Below are positions 46,483-55,814 of a DNA stretch of 64,000 nucleotides, piece after piece. Origin of the DNA: an uncultured Caulobacterales bacterium (GTDB taxonomy: Bacteria; Pseudomonadota; Alphaproteobacteria; Caulobacterales; Maricaulaceae); assembly GCA_938009235.1 (NCBI GenBank), contig CALLIK010000007.1, positions 496,001 through 560,000 of the forward strand. Reading direction: 5' to 3'. A program made the translations under genes and the position numbers. Position 1 is the first letter of the stretch, and every line of letters starts with the position of its first letter. A model generated the notes under the pieces. That model ran no database searches. It was not told the origin of the DNA and worked only from the letters and a program-made list of their open reading frames with translations.

Positions 46483-46506
46483 TGGCGGTCTAATTTCGGA
46501 CCGTCA
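46483..46506 (+). terminator. Hairpin between ahcY and metK
   Basis: An 8-bp stem with one G-T pair (TGGCGGTC with GACCGTCA) around an eight-base loop. No T tract follows. It could be a weak terminator, an attenuator or an mRNA stability element. A short AAT microsatellite lies just downstream near 46517-46531. Confidence 0.5.
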
Positions 46507-46564
46507 TAATGCCTCTTAATAATAATAATAAAAAGCGTAGAGCCTTAAAATCGAGGAGCGAGCC

Positions 46565-47764
46565 ATGAGCCGCCAAACTTACGAATTTACATCCGAATCT
46601 GTGTCAGAAGGCCATCCGGATAAAGTATCAGATCGCATTTCCGATGAAATCGTCGATCTCTATTTCCGTGAATCCATTGCTGATGGCATGTCCCCTTGGG
46701 ATGTACGTGTCGCAGCGGAAACACTGACCACAACAAACAAAGTCGTCATCGCCGGAGAAACCCGCGGTACGGATAAAATCACCAAAGACATGATCGAAGA
46801 AGTCGCGCGTGCGGCCATCAAAGACATTGGTTATGAGCAAGACGGGTTTCATTGGAAGCATTCTGATGTTGAAGTCCTGCTTCACGCGCAATCCGTTGAT
46901 ATCGCCCAAGGCGTTGATTCCGGAGCTGGCCTCCATACAGAGGAAGGCGCTGGCGACCAGGGCATTATGTTCGGTTACGCGTCTCTAGATGTTCCAGGTG
47001 CACTCATGCCTGCGCCCGTACATTACTCGCACAAAATCCTCGAACGCCTCGCTAAGGCGCGTAAAGAAGAAGGCCAAGACTGGCTAGGACCAGACAGCAA
47101 ATCGCAAGTTACAGTCCGTTATCACAATGGCCGCCCGGTTGAAGCTACAGCTGTTGTTCTTTCAACTCAGCATCTAGATGCCTCTTTGGATTCCAAAGAA
47201 ATTGCTGAACGTGTGAAGCCTTACATAGAAGAGGTTCTTCCAGCAGGATGGCTAACGGACAACACTGTCTATCATATCAACCCAACTGGTAAGTTTGTAA
47301 TTGGCGGACCAGATGGAGATGCAGGTCTAACAGGCCGTAAAATCATCGTTGATACATATGGCGGTATGGCACCACATGGCGGTGGGGCATTCTCTGGTAA
47401 AGATCCTACGAAAGTTGATCGCTCTGCAGCCTATGCAACACGTTATCTTGCGAAAAACCTTGTTGCAGCAGGTGTTGCGCCGTGGGTCGAAATTCAAGTC
47501 AGTTACGCCATTGGTGTAGCTGCACCGACGTCTGTTTATGTGAATGTTGATGACAACAATCCTGTAAAAGGCGAGCGGATTGAAGCCATCATCAGACAGG
47601 TTATGGATTTAACGCCGCGCGGTATTCGCAAGCATCTCGACCTTAACAAGCCGATTTACGCTCCAACTTCGGCCTATGGTCACTTTGGGCGTGAGCCTGG
47701 ACCAAATGGCGAATTTTCTTGGGAAAAGGTCGATTTGATAGATGAAATTCAATCTCGTCTATAA
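46565..47764 (+). CDS. metK: S-adenosylmethionine synthetase
   Basis: Makes S-adenosylmethionine from methionine and ATP. The 399-residue enzyme has [20 protein letters not shown] at the N-terminus, [12 protein letters not shown], and [20 protein letters not shown], the invariant MetK motifs, with the KDPTKVDRS phosphate loop. GAGGAG lies close before ATG 46565. With ahcY it covers two steps of the activated methyl cycle. A strong hairpin follows the gene. Confidence 0.98.
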   Translation: MSRQTYEFTSESVSEGHPDKVSDRISDEIVDLYFRESIADGMSPWDVRVAAETLTTTNKVVIAGETRGTDKITKDMIEEVARAAIKDIGYEQDGFHWKHSDVEVLLHAQSVDIAQGVDSGAGLHTEEGAGDQGIMFGYASLDVPGALMPAPVHYSHKILERLAKARKEEGQDWLGPDSKSQVTVRYHNGRPVEATAVVLSTQHLDASLDSKEIAERVKPYIEEVLPAGWLTDNTVYHINPTGKFVIGGPDGDAGLTGRKIIVDTYGGMAPHGGGAFSGKDPTKVDRSAAYATRYLAKNLVAAGVAPWVEIQVSYAIGVAAPTSVYVNVDDNNPVKGERIEAIIRQVMDLTPRGIRKHLDLNKPIYAPTSAYGHFGREPGPNGEFSWEKVDLIDEIQSRL

Positions 47765-47791
47765 ATCCTAGTCTATAGATGTCGTATCTAA

Positions 47792-47832
47792 ACAGTTTAA
47801 CGGCAGGGCGATAGTTCTTGCCGTTAAACTGT
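47792..47832 (+). terminator. Strong hairpin after metK
   Basis: A perfect 14-bp inverted repeat (47792-47805 with 47819-47832, arms ACAGTTTAACGGCA and complement) around a 13-base loop. No T run follows, but stem strength and position fit transcription termination. Confidence 0.7.
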
Positions 47833-47956
47833 CTCCGACAGTTCAGTTGGGATATCAAAATTATCTTGATCGAAGGCATCCTCGATCAACACCTGTAAGT
47901 GAATAGTTCTCATTAAACCTTTGCTAAAGTGGCTACCTGTCGATAGGTGGCTCCTC

Positions 47957-48619
47957 ATGTCTAAAACATCATCAAAACCCAATTCTGATCTAACCTGCGT
48001 GGCTGTTATTGCGGGCGCGCATGGCGTCCACGGCGCTGTCAAAGTTAAGTCCTATACGGCTGTGCCATCTGACTTCGCAGTCTATGGCCCTTTGTTGGGC
48101 GAAAGTGGTGAGGTCGTTTTGATCCCAAAGAACCCACGTCCAGTTGGCAATGCCTTTACAATGCGGTCTGAGCAAATCACCTCGCGTGAGCAAGCCCTCG
48201 CAATGAAGGGAACATTGTTGTTCGTTCCTAGAGCTGTTTTGCCAGAACCCGAAGATGGTGACTTCTATTATGCTGACCTCGTTGGACTCGATGTAAAATC
48301 TACAGACGGAAAACGCATAGGTACGATCCGCGGCGTCCATGAATTTGGCGCAGGCGACATGTTAGAAATCCAACCTGTCAAATCAGCGGAAAAGCAAGCC
48401 AGTTTCTTTCATCCCTTTACAATGGCGGGTGTGCCAAAGGTCGACATAAAAGCGGGCCGCGTTATTATTCATATCGAAGATTCCGTCATGGGACGTGACC
48501 CGCATTGGGATAAGGCTGAAGAAACACAAGAGGAAACCTCGAGTGAGAAAACCTCTAGCGAAACGCAAGACCAAGTCGATACACCAGACGTAAAGCCATC
48601 CACGGATGAGCTGACTTAG
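47957..48619 (+). CDS. rimM: Ribosome maturation factor RimM
   Basis: A 220-residue factor for 30S head assembly and 16S processing. The N-terminal domain begins with VAVIAGAHGVHGAVKVKSYT and the C-terminal PRC-barrel contains DLVGLDVKSTDGKRIGTIRG and a VDIKAGRVII end. A charged, S/T/E/D-rich tail of ~45 residues extends the usual length. ATG 47957 is chosen for its AGGTGG seven bases upstream and because the longer frame lacks family support. It is not followed by trmD and rplS, its usual partners. Confidence 0.94.
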   Translation: MSKTSSKPNSDLTCVAVIAGAHGVHGAVKVKSYTAVPSDFAVYGPLLGESGEVVLIPKNPRPVGNAFTMRSEQITSREQALAMKGTLLFVPRAVLPEPEDGDFYYADLVGLDVKSTDGKRIGTIRGVHEFGAGDMLEIQPVKSAEKQASFFHPFTMAGVPKVDIKAGRVIIHIEDSVMGRDPHWDKAEETQEETSSEKTSSETQDQVDTPDVKPSTDELT

Positions 48620-48718
48620 AGTTCATCAAAACGGCCTCTAAATGTGCGGCACTATAAATTGAATAACCTTCTCAGTTTTTCATGAGCCTTTATGGATTTG
48701 CGCTGCTAAGCTGCAAAT

Positions 48719-51004
48719 GTGGCTATTGATACAAATCTAAAAACCGACCCTCCGAAACTCATGCAGGCGATCCGCGAAGCCATGAGCGGAACGGAATCTG
48801 TCCAAGAGCGCCTAGATGATTTCGTCGTAGCCATTCAGTCATCAATGAGGGTTAACGTTGCATCGATCTACCTCTTGAGGCCTGGTGCCGAATTAGAATT
48901 ATCTGCGACTGAAGGCCTTAATAAATCTGCGGTTCACAAAACGCGCATGAAACCAGGCGAGGGATTGGTTGGGCATGTCGCCTTGACGGCACGCCCTTTG
49001 AATTTGGCGGATGCACCCAGTCACCCACTGTTCTCCTATCGCCCTGAAACAGGCGAAGACCCGTTCAAGAGTTTTCTAGCTGTTCCCATTTTGCGCGGGG
49101 GGCGAACCTTGGGCGTGTTGGTGGCGCAATCTGAAGACGCTCGTACTTTCACAGAAGTTGAAGCCGAAGACCTATTGACGGTTGCGATGATACTGGCGGA
49201 AATCATTATTGATGATGAACGTGTCGGTGGTAAAAAGGGTGCCTTGAAAGGTATCTCTCTTGCGCCGATCAAACCCGAAACTTTGACGGGTAAAGCCTTC
49301 GCAGGCGGATTGGTTCGCGGCACAGCTCACCTTCATCTACCCCCTGTTTCGCCCGCTAATTTACTCGCAGAAAATACCCCCGTTGAGCAAGGTCGATTAG
49401 AAGAAGGCATCAAAATTCTCCGCGCTAGCGTTGATGCGATGGTGTCAGGCGAAGCTGCCTCATTGTCGCGCGCCTCAAAAGAAATTTACGAGACCTACCG
49501 CATGTTCGCCTATGACCGAAAATGGGTCGGACGCTTACGCGAAGCTGTCTCTTCGGGCCTGACCTCCGAAGCTGCCGTTGAACGTGTCCGCAATGAACAT
49601 CGCGCGCGTCTGATGAAAGCGCACGACCCCTATTTGCGGGCCCGATTACATGACCTTGAAGACCTCGCTAATCGCCTCATCAGGGCGCTTGGGGGAGAAC
49701 AAGTCGGCCCCGGAAATCGTAAACTGGCTCATGATGCGATTTTGTTTGCCCGTGAACTTGGACCCGCAGAGCTGCTTGATTATGATCGCAAAAAATTGCG
49801 CGGGATCGTCTTGGAAGAAGGCTCCGCAAGCTCTCATGCTGCCATCATTTGCCGCGCACTTGGCATCCCGCTTGTTGGCCGTGCAGACGGCATCTTGGAT
49901 TTAATTGAAACGGGCGATCCTGTTCTGGTTGACGGAGAAGCCGGCGTTGTGCATGTGCGGCCTTTACCGAGTACCTCCGACGGATTCGATCTTCGTATCA
50001 ATATTAAGGGTGAGTTGAAACGCGCCTATGATGCGCTGAAAGTCCAACCCACGGTTACGCAAGATGGACATGCTGTCTCATTGCAATTGAATGCTGGCTT
50101 ACTCGTCGATCTGCCTCAATTAGATCAAGCGGGCGCGGATGGCATCGGTCTGTTCAGGACTGAATTTCAATTCATGGTCAGCGATTTCATGCCGAAACTA
50201 AAAGAGCAAACCACGCTCTATCGCCAAGCCATTGAAGCGGCTGGCACGCGGCCTGTGACGTTCCGAACCCTCGATTTGGGCGGTGATAAAATCCTTCCTT
50301 ATTCTGACCCAATCCCAGAAGAGAATCCAGCCATTGGGTGGCGCGCCATCCGTATCGCTTTAGACCGTCCAGGTTTGATGCGCTATCAATTGCGGGCCCT
50401 CGTTGCGGCGGGTGCAAGCCGACATTTGCGCATTATGTTCCCGATGGTGACAACCGTTGACGAGATGATCCAAGCCCGCGCGCTCTTCCAACGCGAAGTC
50501 GATCGGGCCACATCATTAGGGCTAGAACTGCCTGCAAAAATCGAAGTCGGCGTTATGCTCGAAACGCCATCTTTGGCGTGGCAAGTCTCAGCCGTCTGCG
50601 ATCATGCGGATTTTGTTAGCGTCGGCGCGAATGATTTGTTGCAGTTTTTCTTCGCCGCAGACCGAGACAATGCACGCGTGTCTGATCGCTATGATCCGTT
50701 GCATCCCGCGGCTCTGTCCGTTCTGAAATTTATCGCAGATCGCTGTAAGCAGAATAATACGCCCGTGTCGGTGTGTGGTGAAATCGCAGGACGTCCGCTC
50801 GAAGCTATCACCTTGGCAGCTTTGGGTTATCGCACATTATCCATGCCTGTGACGGGCATCGGTCCCGTGAAGGCCGCCTTGTTGAAACTAGATGCGGATG
50901 ATCTGGCAAAAGTCATCAGGCCACATATGACGGTTGAATCAAGACTGTCTTCCTTGCGTGAAATTGTGCAAGATTATTGTACGAAAAATGCAATTCCAAT
51001 TTAA
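48719..51004 (+). CDS. ptsP: Phosphoenolpyruvate-protein phosphotransferase PtsP (EI-Ntr)
   Basis: First component of the nitrogen phosphotransferase system, phosphorylating NPr from PEP. A 761-residue protein with an N-terminal GAF domain (~20-165), a linker helical domain with the HPr-binding region, the swivelling histidine domain with active-site H373 in GSASSHAAIICRALGIP, and a PEP-binding barrel (GIGLFRTEFQFM, FRTLDLGGDKILPY, SVGANDLLQFFFAADR, SVCGEIAGRP). GAF-domain sensing of glutamine is known for alphaproteobacterial relatives. The start is GTG 48719; the ribosome binding site is weak. No other PTS gene is adjacent. Confidence 0.95.
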   Translation: MAIDTNLKTDPPKLMQAIREAMSGTESVQERLDDFVVAIQSSMRVNVASIYLLRPGAELELSATEGLNKSAVHKTRMKPGEGLVGHVALTARPLNLADAPSHPLFSYRPETGEDPFKSFLAVPILRGGRTLGVLVAQSEDARTFTEVEAEDLLTVAMILAEIIIDDERVGGKKGALKGISLAPIKPETLTGKAFAGGLVRGTAHLHLPPVSPANLLAENTPVEQGRLEEGIKILRASVDAMVSGEAASLSRASKEIYETYRMFAYDRKWVGRLREAVSSGLTSEAAVERVRNEHRARLMKAHDPYLRARLHDLEDLANRLIRALGGEQVGPGNRKLAHDAILFARELGPAELLDYDRKKLRGIVLEEGSASSHAAIICRALGIPLVGRADGILDLIETGDPVLVDGEAGVVHVRPLPSTSDGFDLRINIKGELKRAYDALKVQPTVTQDGHAVSLQLNAGLLVDLPQLDQAGADGIGLFRTEFQFMVSDFMPKLKEQTTLYRQAIEAAGTRPVTFRTLDLGGDKILPYSDPIPEENPAIGWRAIRIALDRPGLMRYQLRALVAAGASRHLRIMFPMVTTVDEMIQARALFQREVDRATSLGLELPAKIEVGVMLETPSLAWQVSAVCDHADFVSVGANDLLQFFFAADRDNARVSDRYDPLHPAALSVLKFIADRCKQNNTPVSVCGEIAGRPLEAITLAALGYRTLSMPVTGIGPVKAALLKLDADDLAKVIRPHMTVESRLSSLREIVQDYCTKNAIPI

Positions 51005-51018
51005 GACGAAGTCCTGTT

Positions 51019-51510
51019 ATGAAACGTTTGAAATTCGCCGCCACGTGTCTCCTGACTATTAGTCTCCTGACCGCTTGCAACGCTGCCGATAGCGACACCA
51101 AATCCAGTGACACAATCCTTATTGAAAACCCTACGTTGATTGAAACGCCCACATCCAAAACCGTCGCAAAAGATGGCAAAGTCCACCTACGCCTTATGAC
51201 GCCCGTTGCCGAACCTCGCGCGTGTATCCTGCCTATTCGTATTGAAAATGGATTAGAGGCCGACGTGAATGTGACTATGATTGGGTTCTCTTTGACAGGT
51301 CCAGGCGAAGATACGACGGGCAATATGTTTGCCCCTGTTGCGAAATCTGGCGAGTTTTCTGAGGCCCGCGTAATTCTAGAAGGCCAAAGCTGCAACGCCT
51401 TTGACACAGTCATTCCGTCTGAAATTATGTGCAAGGCAGGCGAAGAGACTTGCGCCCCGAAAGTAGAGCTTATGGATGGTGACAGTCTAAGGTTCTCGCA
51501 AGCGGGTTAG
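51019..51510 (+). CDS. Small lipoprotein of unknown function
   Basis: A 163-residue protein with a type II signal peptide and lipobox LLTAC (cysteine near residue 20), then an S/T/D-rich linker and a C-terminal domain with four more cysteines (ACILPIRIENG, QSCNAF, IMCKAGEETCAP) that may form two disulfides. ATG 51019 is 15 bases past the end of ptsP and has a modest GACGAAG upstream. No family recognised. It may be co-transcribed with ptsP. Confidence 0.8.
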   Translation: MKRLKFAATCLLTISLLTACNAADSDTKSSDTILIENPTLIETPTSKTVAKDGKVHLRLMTPVAEPRACILPIRIENGLEADVNVTMIGFSLTGPGEDTTGNMFAPVAKSGEFSEARVILEGQSCNAFDTVIPSEIMCKAGEETCAPKVELMDGDSLRFSQAG

Positions 51511-51523
51511 CCTTCATCAATAA

Positions 51524-51544
51524 CCGAACCGCATAGCGGTTCGG
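51524..51544 (+). terminator. Hairpin after the lipoprotein gene
   Basis: A perfect 9-bp stem (CCGAACCGC with GCGGTTCGG) with a three-base loop, 14 bases past the stop codon. No T tract, but it fits a terminator position. Confidence 0.6.
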
Positions 51545-51663
51545 CGCTACGATGCAATCAATCCCCAATTCAAATAGAGCGGATCGATTGTGGTCGCTTC
51601 GCACCTCAAAGGCATTTGCCTTTTGTATCTTTTAGTGTGGAAAAATTCCCAGTTATGGGATGT

Positions 51664-51808
51664 TCGCGAGGGTATTTCAGGGCCCGGTGGAACCGGAATA
51701 AGTGTAGTGTTTTCGGCCCCATAGGGACCCTCGCGATAACGCCTTTTTCCTCGTGCAATTCTGTTAATTCGGAATCGAAAATTGGGCGAAGGTTGCCCGA
51801 TTTTCGAT
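51664..51808. repeat. Two nested/adjacent inverted repeats
   Basis: First pair: TCGCGAGGGT near 51664 and its exact complement near 51727, about 53 bases apart, with GGGCC/GGCCC and CCGGT/ACCGG stems inside. Second pair: ATCGAAAATTGGGC and a nearly exact complement (one G-T pair) around a seven-base loop ending near 51808. Together they could fold as two neighbouring domains on either strand. Confidence 0.7.
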
Positions 51809-52189
51809 AACCACACGCTATGTGTAAACAGAAATGCACAAATTGGCCGAGCATAACAGTCGAGGTTACAACAGCTCTCAATCAGCCGCCCAAATTTTGG
51901 GGCATTACACCCAAAACTCCAACGACAAGCGTCACTTCTCTCCAGTCAGGTCAATGTGCACATGACCGCCCGTTGAAAGAAGACAGGCCTAGAATGACAT
52001 AGGTTTTGAGGGTGCGGATTAGTCTCTTTGTATTTGTTGTAAGTGGTTGAAAATAAAGGGCGTTAGTTTTTCTAAAGCGGGGATTGTTATTTTAATAGAG
52101 TGAAAAATAAACGGTTTAGCATCCAAGCAGAGTGTTAAGAGTTCTGATCTGGAGATAGTGAAACCTTAAAACTAAAATTAAGACATCTT

Positions 52190-53200
52190 GTGTATGTAGT
52201 TTGGATGCATCAGTTTAATGAACATCACGCTGCGTTCGATGGCTTTAGTCCGTTCTATTTTCAAGTCATAGGTCCGAGGCTTAGGAACAGAGAAGTAGAC
52301 CGCAAAGCTGCGGTTAAGAAAACGCTTTGGACTCTTTCCCTAACACCTCTGCTAGCGTTGATTTGTATTTTCTTAAGCCCATTTGATTGGCAAACAGAAG
52401 TGATTGGCATCTGGGCAAGTACTCTTTTTTTTATTCCCTTATATGTCGCGTATACAATTATTTATACACAACGTTCGATTTCAACGGTAACAAAACAGAG
52501 TATTATTGGTGGGTTTTGTCGATTTAAAAAGTGGACTTATCTGCATGACAAACGATTAGAAAAATCAGCTCACAATTCTCACGGATTGATGAATTTTGTA
52601 GATCTAGGTTTTGCTCCCAAATATAATTCAGCGACAATTGAAGGGCATGTGACTGGAAAAATAAACGGATCATATTTTCAATTTTTTCGGGCGACTTTTA
52701 GTCGGGCTGAAGAAACCGTGTACGAATTTTGTCCGTGGAAATATCGGTTTAAAGGGCAATTTGTTTCCATTTTGTTCCCTCAAAAATTTCAAGCGCAGAC
52801 AGTTGTGATTCCTGATAAGGGGCTTTTTAATTGGAAAAAGAGACGAGGCATGAAACGTGTTCGCCTAGTTGATCCAGTCTTTGAAAAAATGTTTGAAGTC
52901 TATGGGACGGATCAGGTTGAAGCTAGATATTTGCTTGCGCCTGATTTCATGCAGAGGTTGGTTGATTTGGAGCATGCCTTTAAAGGAAAATCTATTCGAT
53001 TTGGATTCACAGAAAACCAACTTTTGATAGCGATTGAGACACGCCTTAAGCTTGGGGTAGGGTCCATGTTTAAACAGTTGGATGACCCAAAAAGAACACA
53101 GAATGTTCTGGACGCTCTAAGTGCTATTTACGATGTTGTTGATGGCGTAACTACGAAGCAAGAGCGTATATTAGTGAATGCAAAATCAACCGCAGCGTAG
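52190..53200 (+). CDS. DUF3137 domain-containing membrane protein
   Basis: A 336-residue protein with two membrane helices near residues 47-90 (TLSLTPLLALICIFLSPF, WASTLFFIPLYVAYTIIY) and a cytoplasmic C-terminal domain. DPVFEKMFEVYGTDQVEARY followed by LLAPDFMQRL is the DUF3137 signature. Function of the family is unknown. The gene is A+T-rich. The start is uncertain: GTG 52190 or ATG 52205; neither has a clear ribosome binding site. No partner gene is evident. Confidence 0.82.
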   Translation: MYVVWMHQFNEHHAAFDGFSPFYFQVIGPRLRNREVDRKAAVKKTLWTLSLTPLLALICIFLSPFDWQTEVIGIWASTLFFIPLYVAYTIIYTQRSISTVTKQSIIGGFCRFKKWTYLHDKRLEKSAHNSHGLMNFVDLGFAPKYNSATIEGHVTGKINGSYFQFFRATFSRAEETVYEFCPWKYRFKGQFVSILFPQKFQAQTVVIPDKGLFNWKKRRGMKRVRLVDPVFEKMFEVYGTDQVEARYLLAPDFMQRLVDLEHAFKGKSIRFGFTENQLLIAIETRLKLGVGSMFKQLDDPKRTQNVLDALSAIYDVVDGVTTKQERILVNAKSTAA

Positions 53201-53208
53201 AATTAAAG

Positions 53209-53628
53209 TTAGCTCCGTTCAATCTTCCTTCGATAGCTCTGAGCCAATTCCACTAACGCGGTCATGACATCTTCGGCGCGGTCTTCTGGGATAAACAGGT
53301 GGTCATGATAAAATCCTGAAACTGGATTTACGCCTACATTTAATGTCGCAAGATGCGTTGTAATCACGGCCAGAAACCCAACGGCCTCTAGGGATGAATG
53401 TATATTCAAGGTGATCATGCGGCAGGGAAATTCATACGGCAGGTTAGCGGTTTTCACACGGTCCAAAGGCGCGATTAGGGTCGTGCCTTCTGATTCCTGA
53501 AACGTCATGACAGCCCCAATATTGGGGACGGTGGCCTCTGGTTTTATGGTGACAAAGACAAAAGTATCATCCCGCAACTCTGGGCTCATGGAGGCTAATA
53601 GGCTGGGAAGGTTTGTAGAGCCTGCCAT
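53209..53628 (-). CDS. ACT domain-containing protein
   Basis: A 139-residue protein matching the small stand-alone ACT proteins (COG3602 type): NLPSLLASMSPELRDDTFVFVTI at the start (first part TNLPSLLASM), CRMITLNIHSSLEAVGFLAV in the middle, GVNPVSGFYHDHLFIPEDRA near the end. Such proteins bind small ligands, often amino acids; their roles are mostly unknown. GGAGAT lies before ATG 53628. It is downstream of the M49-like peptidase gene on the same strand, separated by 73 bp with a hairpin. Confidence 0.88.
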   Translation of the reverse strand: MAGSTNLPSLLASMSPELRDDTFVFVTIKPEATVPNIGAVMTFQESEGTTLIAPLDRVKTANLPYEFPCRMITLNIHSSLEAVGFLAVITTHLATLNVGVNPVSGFYHDHLFIPEDRAEDVMTALVELAQSYRRKIERS

Positions 53629-53656
53629 ATTAAAATCTCCAGAGATGGGGATATGT

Positions 53657-53681
53657 CCCCTAGGCCTAAAGACCTAAGGGG
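53657..53681 (-). terminator. Possible hairpin between the M49-like and ACT genes
   Basis: An imperfect stem (CCCCTAGG with CCTAAGGGG) with a short loop. It may terminate the upstream operon or be chance; no T tract. Confidence 0.35.
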
Positions 53682-53701
53682 AGAGTGTTACATGAAGCGC
53701 T

Positions 53702-55378
53702 CTAAAGCGATTCAGGATAGATCGGACGTATATCGTAAGGGATATCATCTAGATTACTGAGGACCGTTTCTGCAGCCTCATCCAGCGGCATATATTTGTC
53801 CAAGAACGCTTTGGCTTGGTCATAATTTCCATCGCCTTGGATCATCACAACTTTGCCTGTGAGATCAGAAATCGCTTGCTCTAATTTTGGGAAATCTAGT
53901 TTGAAGCGTTTCTGCTTTGGCAACCATTCAACGGCTCCAACTTCGCGGAAATAATTATACTGATAGGCCGCGCCTTTGGCGTGGGCTGCGCCTGTACCGA
54001 AACGCATGGAGCGGAATTTACCTGAGAAATAGGTCGCCAAGAACGCCTCTTTTTCAGATATATCTAACTCGCCGCGCTCCATCATATAGAGGATGTTATA
54101 CGCGCCCATGACGTCGGCTTTGCCTTCTTCGAGGCCAGATGACAGTTCTTTGAGTTGCGCATTTACCGTTGTGGTTTCGCCGTCAACTGTGATCGTGCCG
54201 GGTCCAAGCGAGTGAGAGAGTTCGTGGAACAGGGTGTTATTTCCCATCCATTTTTTCGCCGCGAGTTTCGCCTGTTCAGGGACCAAAACACGCTCGCCAA
54301 TTGGCGCGAGGATGCGGTCATATTTCGCGCCGAGCACATTATTCAAAATGACTTTCTTCGCGCCTTTGGCTTCACGCACACGCTCGTCATTCGGTAAATT
54401 GAACGCAATTGTCTGCACGCCATTCTCATTATCACCGCCGCCGTGGACTTGGTAGGTCACAGCAATCGGGCTTTCGAAACCACGTGCATAGTTTTTATAT
54501 TCCTCTGAGACAGGGAGGTTTTTCTCCATGTCTTTTAAGAAGTCTTTGTATTTAGAGAGGGCGGCGGATTCTTCTGGGTTTTTGACTGTGACGAAACTCT
54601 CATAGGCCGTTTTATAGGCAAATAGTCCGTCGTCATAAACCTCGTAAGGGCCAATCGCGATTTCGATAGGGCCGTCCAGATCCATCCACGCCATTTCACT
54701 CGCGAAATAATCATCTGTCAAAAACGCTTTTGAACGCGCGCGTAAAAAGAGTTTCAAATTCTTATTCTCAGTTATGGCTGCGGCTTCGCGCAACAACTTG
54801 GCTGCGGGTTTTAAATATTTTGCATATTCGACACGATAAGGAATGGCTTTCAATCCACCATCATCAGTTCGGCGAATAACTGTGTAGCCTGATGTGAAGG
54901 CGGCTTTGTCTGCAGGGTGATCTGTGATCCACTGTTCGAACTCCGCTTTGGTCATATCAGCCGGATAAAATCCGCCGCCTTTGGGGCAGGGCGTATCACC
55001 CACGAAGACATGGTTGTCATCTTCCAAACCATCGCAGGGACCCACATGGAGGTCCCACATTGCGAGTTCAATCTCGGAGCCAGATTTGGCCAATTCCGCG
55101 CGGCGTTCTGGGTAATCCGCACCGCGTTGCAGCACGTAAATTTGGGAGAGGTAATCACTGGCGGCGATCAACTTATTCACCACTCTACGCTCTGTATCCG
55201 TCAGGAATGAAACATCCGGGTTCATCGGGACTTCGGCAAATTTCGCATATTGGCGTTCAATGTCATAGCCAGTCTCAGTCTTTGTCTCGATTACAGCATC
55301 TTTGACATCAACTGGGGTTGAGTTTCCGCATCCTGCAAGAAGGGCTGCGGTTGCGATAGTGGTTAGAAAATTACGCAT
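53702..55378 (-). CDS. Dipeptidyl-peptidase III-like (M49 family) lipoprotein
   Basis: A 558-residue exported zinc peptidase-like protein. Signal peptide and lipobox LLAGC lie at the N-terminus. The zinc site is HELSH (~385-389) with EEGKAD (~417-422), equivalent to the HExxGH and EExRAE motifs of M49 peptidases; here the first motif is the shorter HExxH form. A conserved N-terminal half of the family is also present (FLTDTERRVVNKLIAAS, PCPKGGGFYPADMTK). It probably removes dipeptides from peptides in the periplasm. ATG 55378 overlaps the stop of the HIT gene by eight bases and has GGAGCG upstream, which decides the start. Confidence 0.85.
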   Translation of the reverse strand: MRNFLTTIATAALLAGCGNSTPVDVKDAVIETKTETGYDIERQYAKFAEVPMNPDVSFLTDTERRVVNKLIAASDYLSQIYVLQRGADYPERRAELAKSGSEIELAMWDLHVGPCDGLEDDNHVFVGDTPCPKGGGFYPADMTKAEFEQWITDHPADKAAFTSGYTVIRRTDDGGLKAIPYRVEYAKYLKPAAKLLREAAAITENKNLKLFLRARSKAFLTDDYFASEMAWMDLDGPIEIAIGPYEVYDDGLFAYKTAYESFVTVKNPEESAALSKYKDFLKDMEKNLPVSEEYKNYARGFESPIAVTYQVHGGGDNENGVQTIAFNLPNDERVREAKGAKKVILNNVLGAKYDRILAPIGERVLVPEQAKLAAKKWMGNNTLFHELSHSLGPGTITVDGETTTVNAQLKELSSGLEEGKADVMGAYNILYMMERGELDISEKEAFLATYFSGKFRSMRFGTGAAHAKGAAYQYNYFREVGAVEWLPKQKRFKLDFPKLEQAISDLTGKVVMIQGDGNYDQAKAFLDKYMPLDEAAETVLSNLDDIPYDIRPIYPESL

Positions 55379-55814
55379 TGTTTCGCTCCATTTCATTTCT
55401 GATGAGTTCTGCAAGTTTGATCAACTCGTCCATATCGGCAGGCGTGTCGCTGTGAGCGGCCAAGGCTTCGTCGTCATATTTTGGGATCACGTGGACATGT
55501 GTGTGGAAAACGGTTTGCCCAGCAGGTGCGCCGTTGAACTGCGTCACAACAATGCCCGCAGGCTTGAGGGCTTTTTCAACCGCAATCGCAACGCGCTGCA
55601 CTGTACCGAACAGACGGCCGATGTCTTTGGGGGATACGTCCAACAGGTTCACAGATTGGCGACGCGGCAAGATCAAGCAATGCCCACGCGATTGGGGAAA
55701 GGCATCCATGATGACAAGCGTTCCGCCGTCCTCATAAACTTTGGCGCAAGGTATCTTACCATGCAGGATTTGGTTGAAAATATTTTCGTCATTATAGGGA
55801 CTGTGTAATGTCAT
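55371..55814 (-). CDS. HIT family nucleotide hydrolase
   Basis: A 147-residue histidine-triad protein. The catalytic HxHxH is H104-T-H106-V-H108 in TVFHTHVHVIP, with the N-terminal IPCAKVYED and HCLILPRRQ segments. HIT enzymes hydrolyse nucleotide phosphoramidates or related compounds; the exact substrate is unknown. The gene overlaps the K+ channel gene upstream by four bases and the M49-like gene downstream by eight, so three unlike functions share one coupled operon. Confidence 0.93.
   Translation of the reverse strand: MTLHSPYNDENIFNQILHGKIPCAKVYEDGGTLVIMDAFPQSRGHCLILPRRQSVNLLDVSPKDIGRLFGTVQRVAIAVEKALKPAGIVVTQFNGAPAGQTVFHTHVHVIPKYDDEALAAHSDTPADMDELIKLAELIRNEMERNNA

Larger units (their letters stand above)
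51511..52189. other. Hairpin-rich intergenic region without a convincing gene
   Basis: 679 bp between a lipoprotein gene and a DUF3137 gene. It contains several inverted repeats: 51524-51544; a 10-bp pair TCGCGAGGGT (51664-51673) with ACCCTCGCGA (51727-51736) that encloses smaller stems such as CCGGT-GGA-ACCGG; and a 14-bp pair with one mismatch near 51773-51808. Open frames of 60-90 codons exist in both orientations but overlap each other and carry no ribosome binding sites. The pattern is more like a structured RNA or decayed repeat than coding sequence. The last ~150 bp are A+T-rich and should hold the downstream promoter. Confidence 0.5.

Noticed and set aside
51547-51881. Two overlapping minus-strand frames of 89 and 91 codons and a plus-strand frame of 64 codons
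   Set aside because: They overlap in different frames, have no ribosome binding sites and cover strong inverted repeats, so structured non-coding sequence is likelier.
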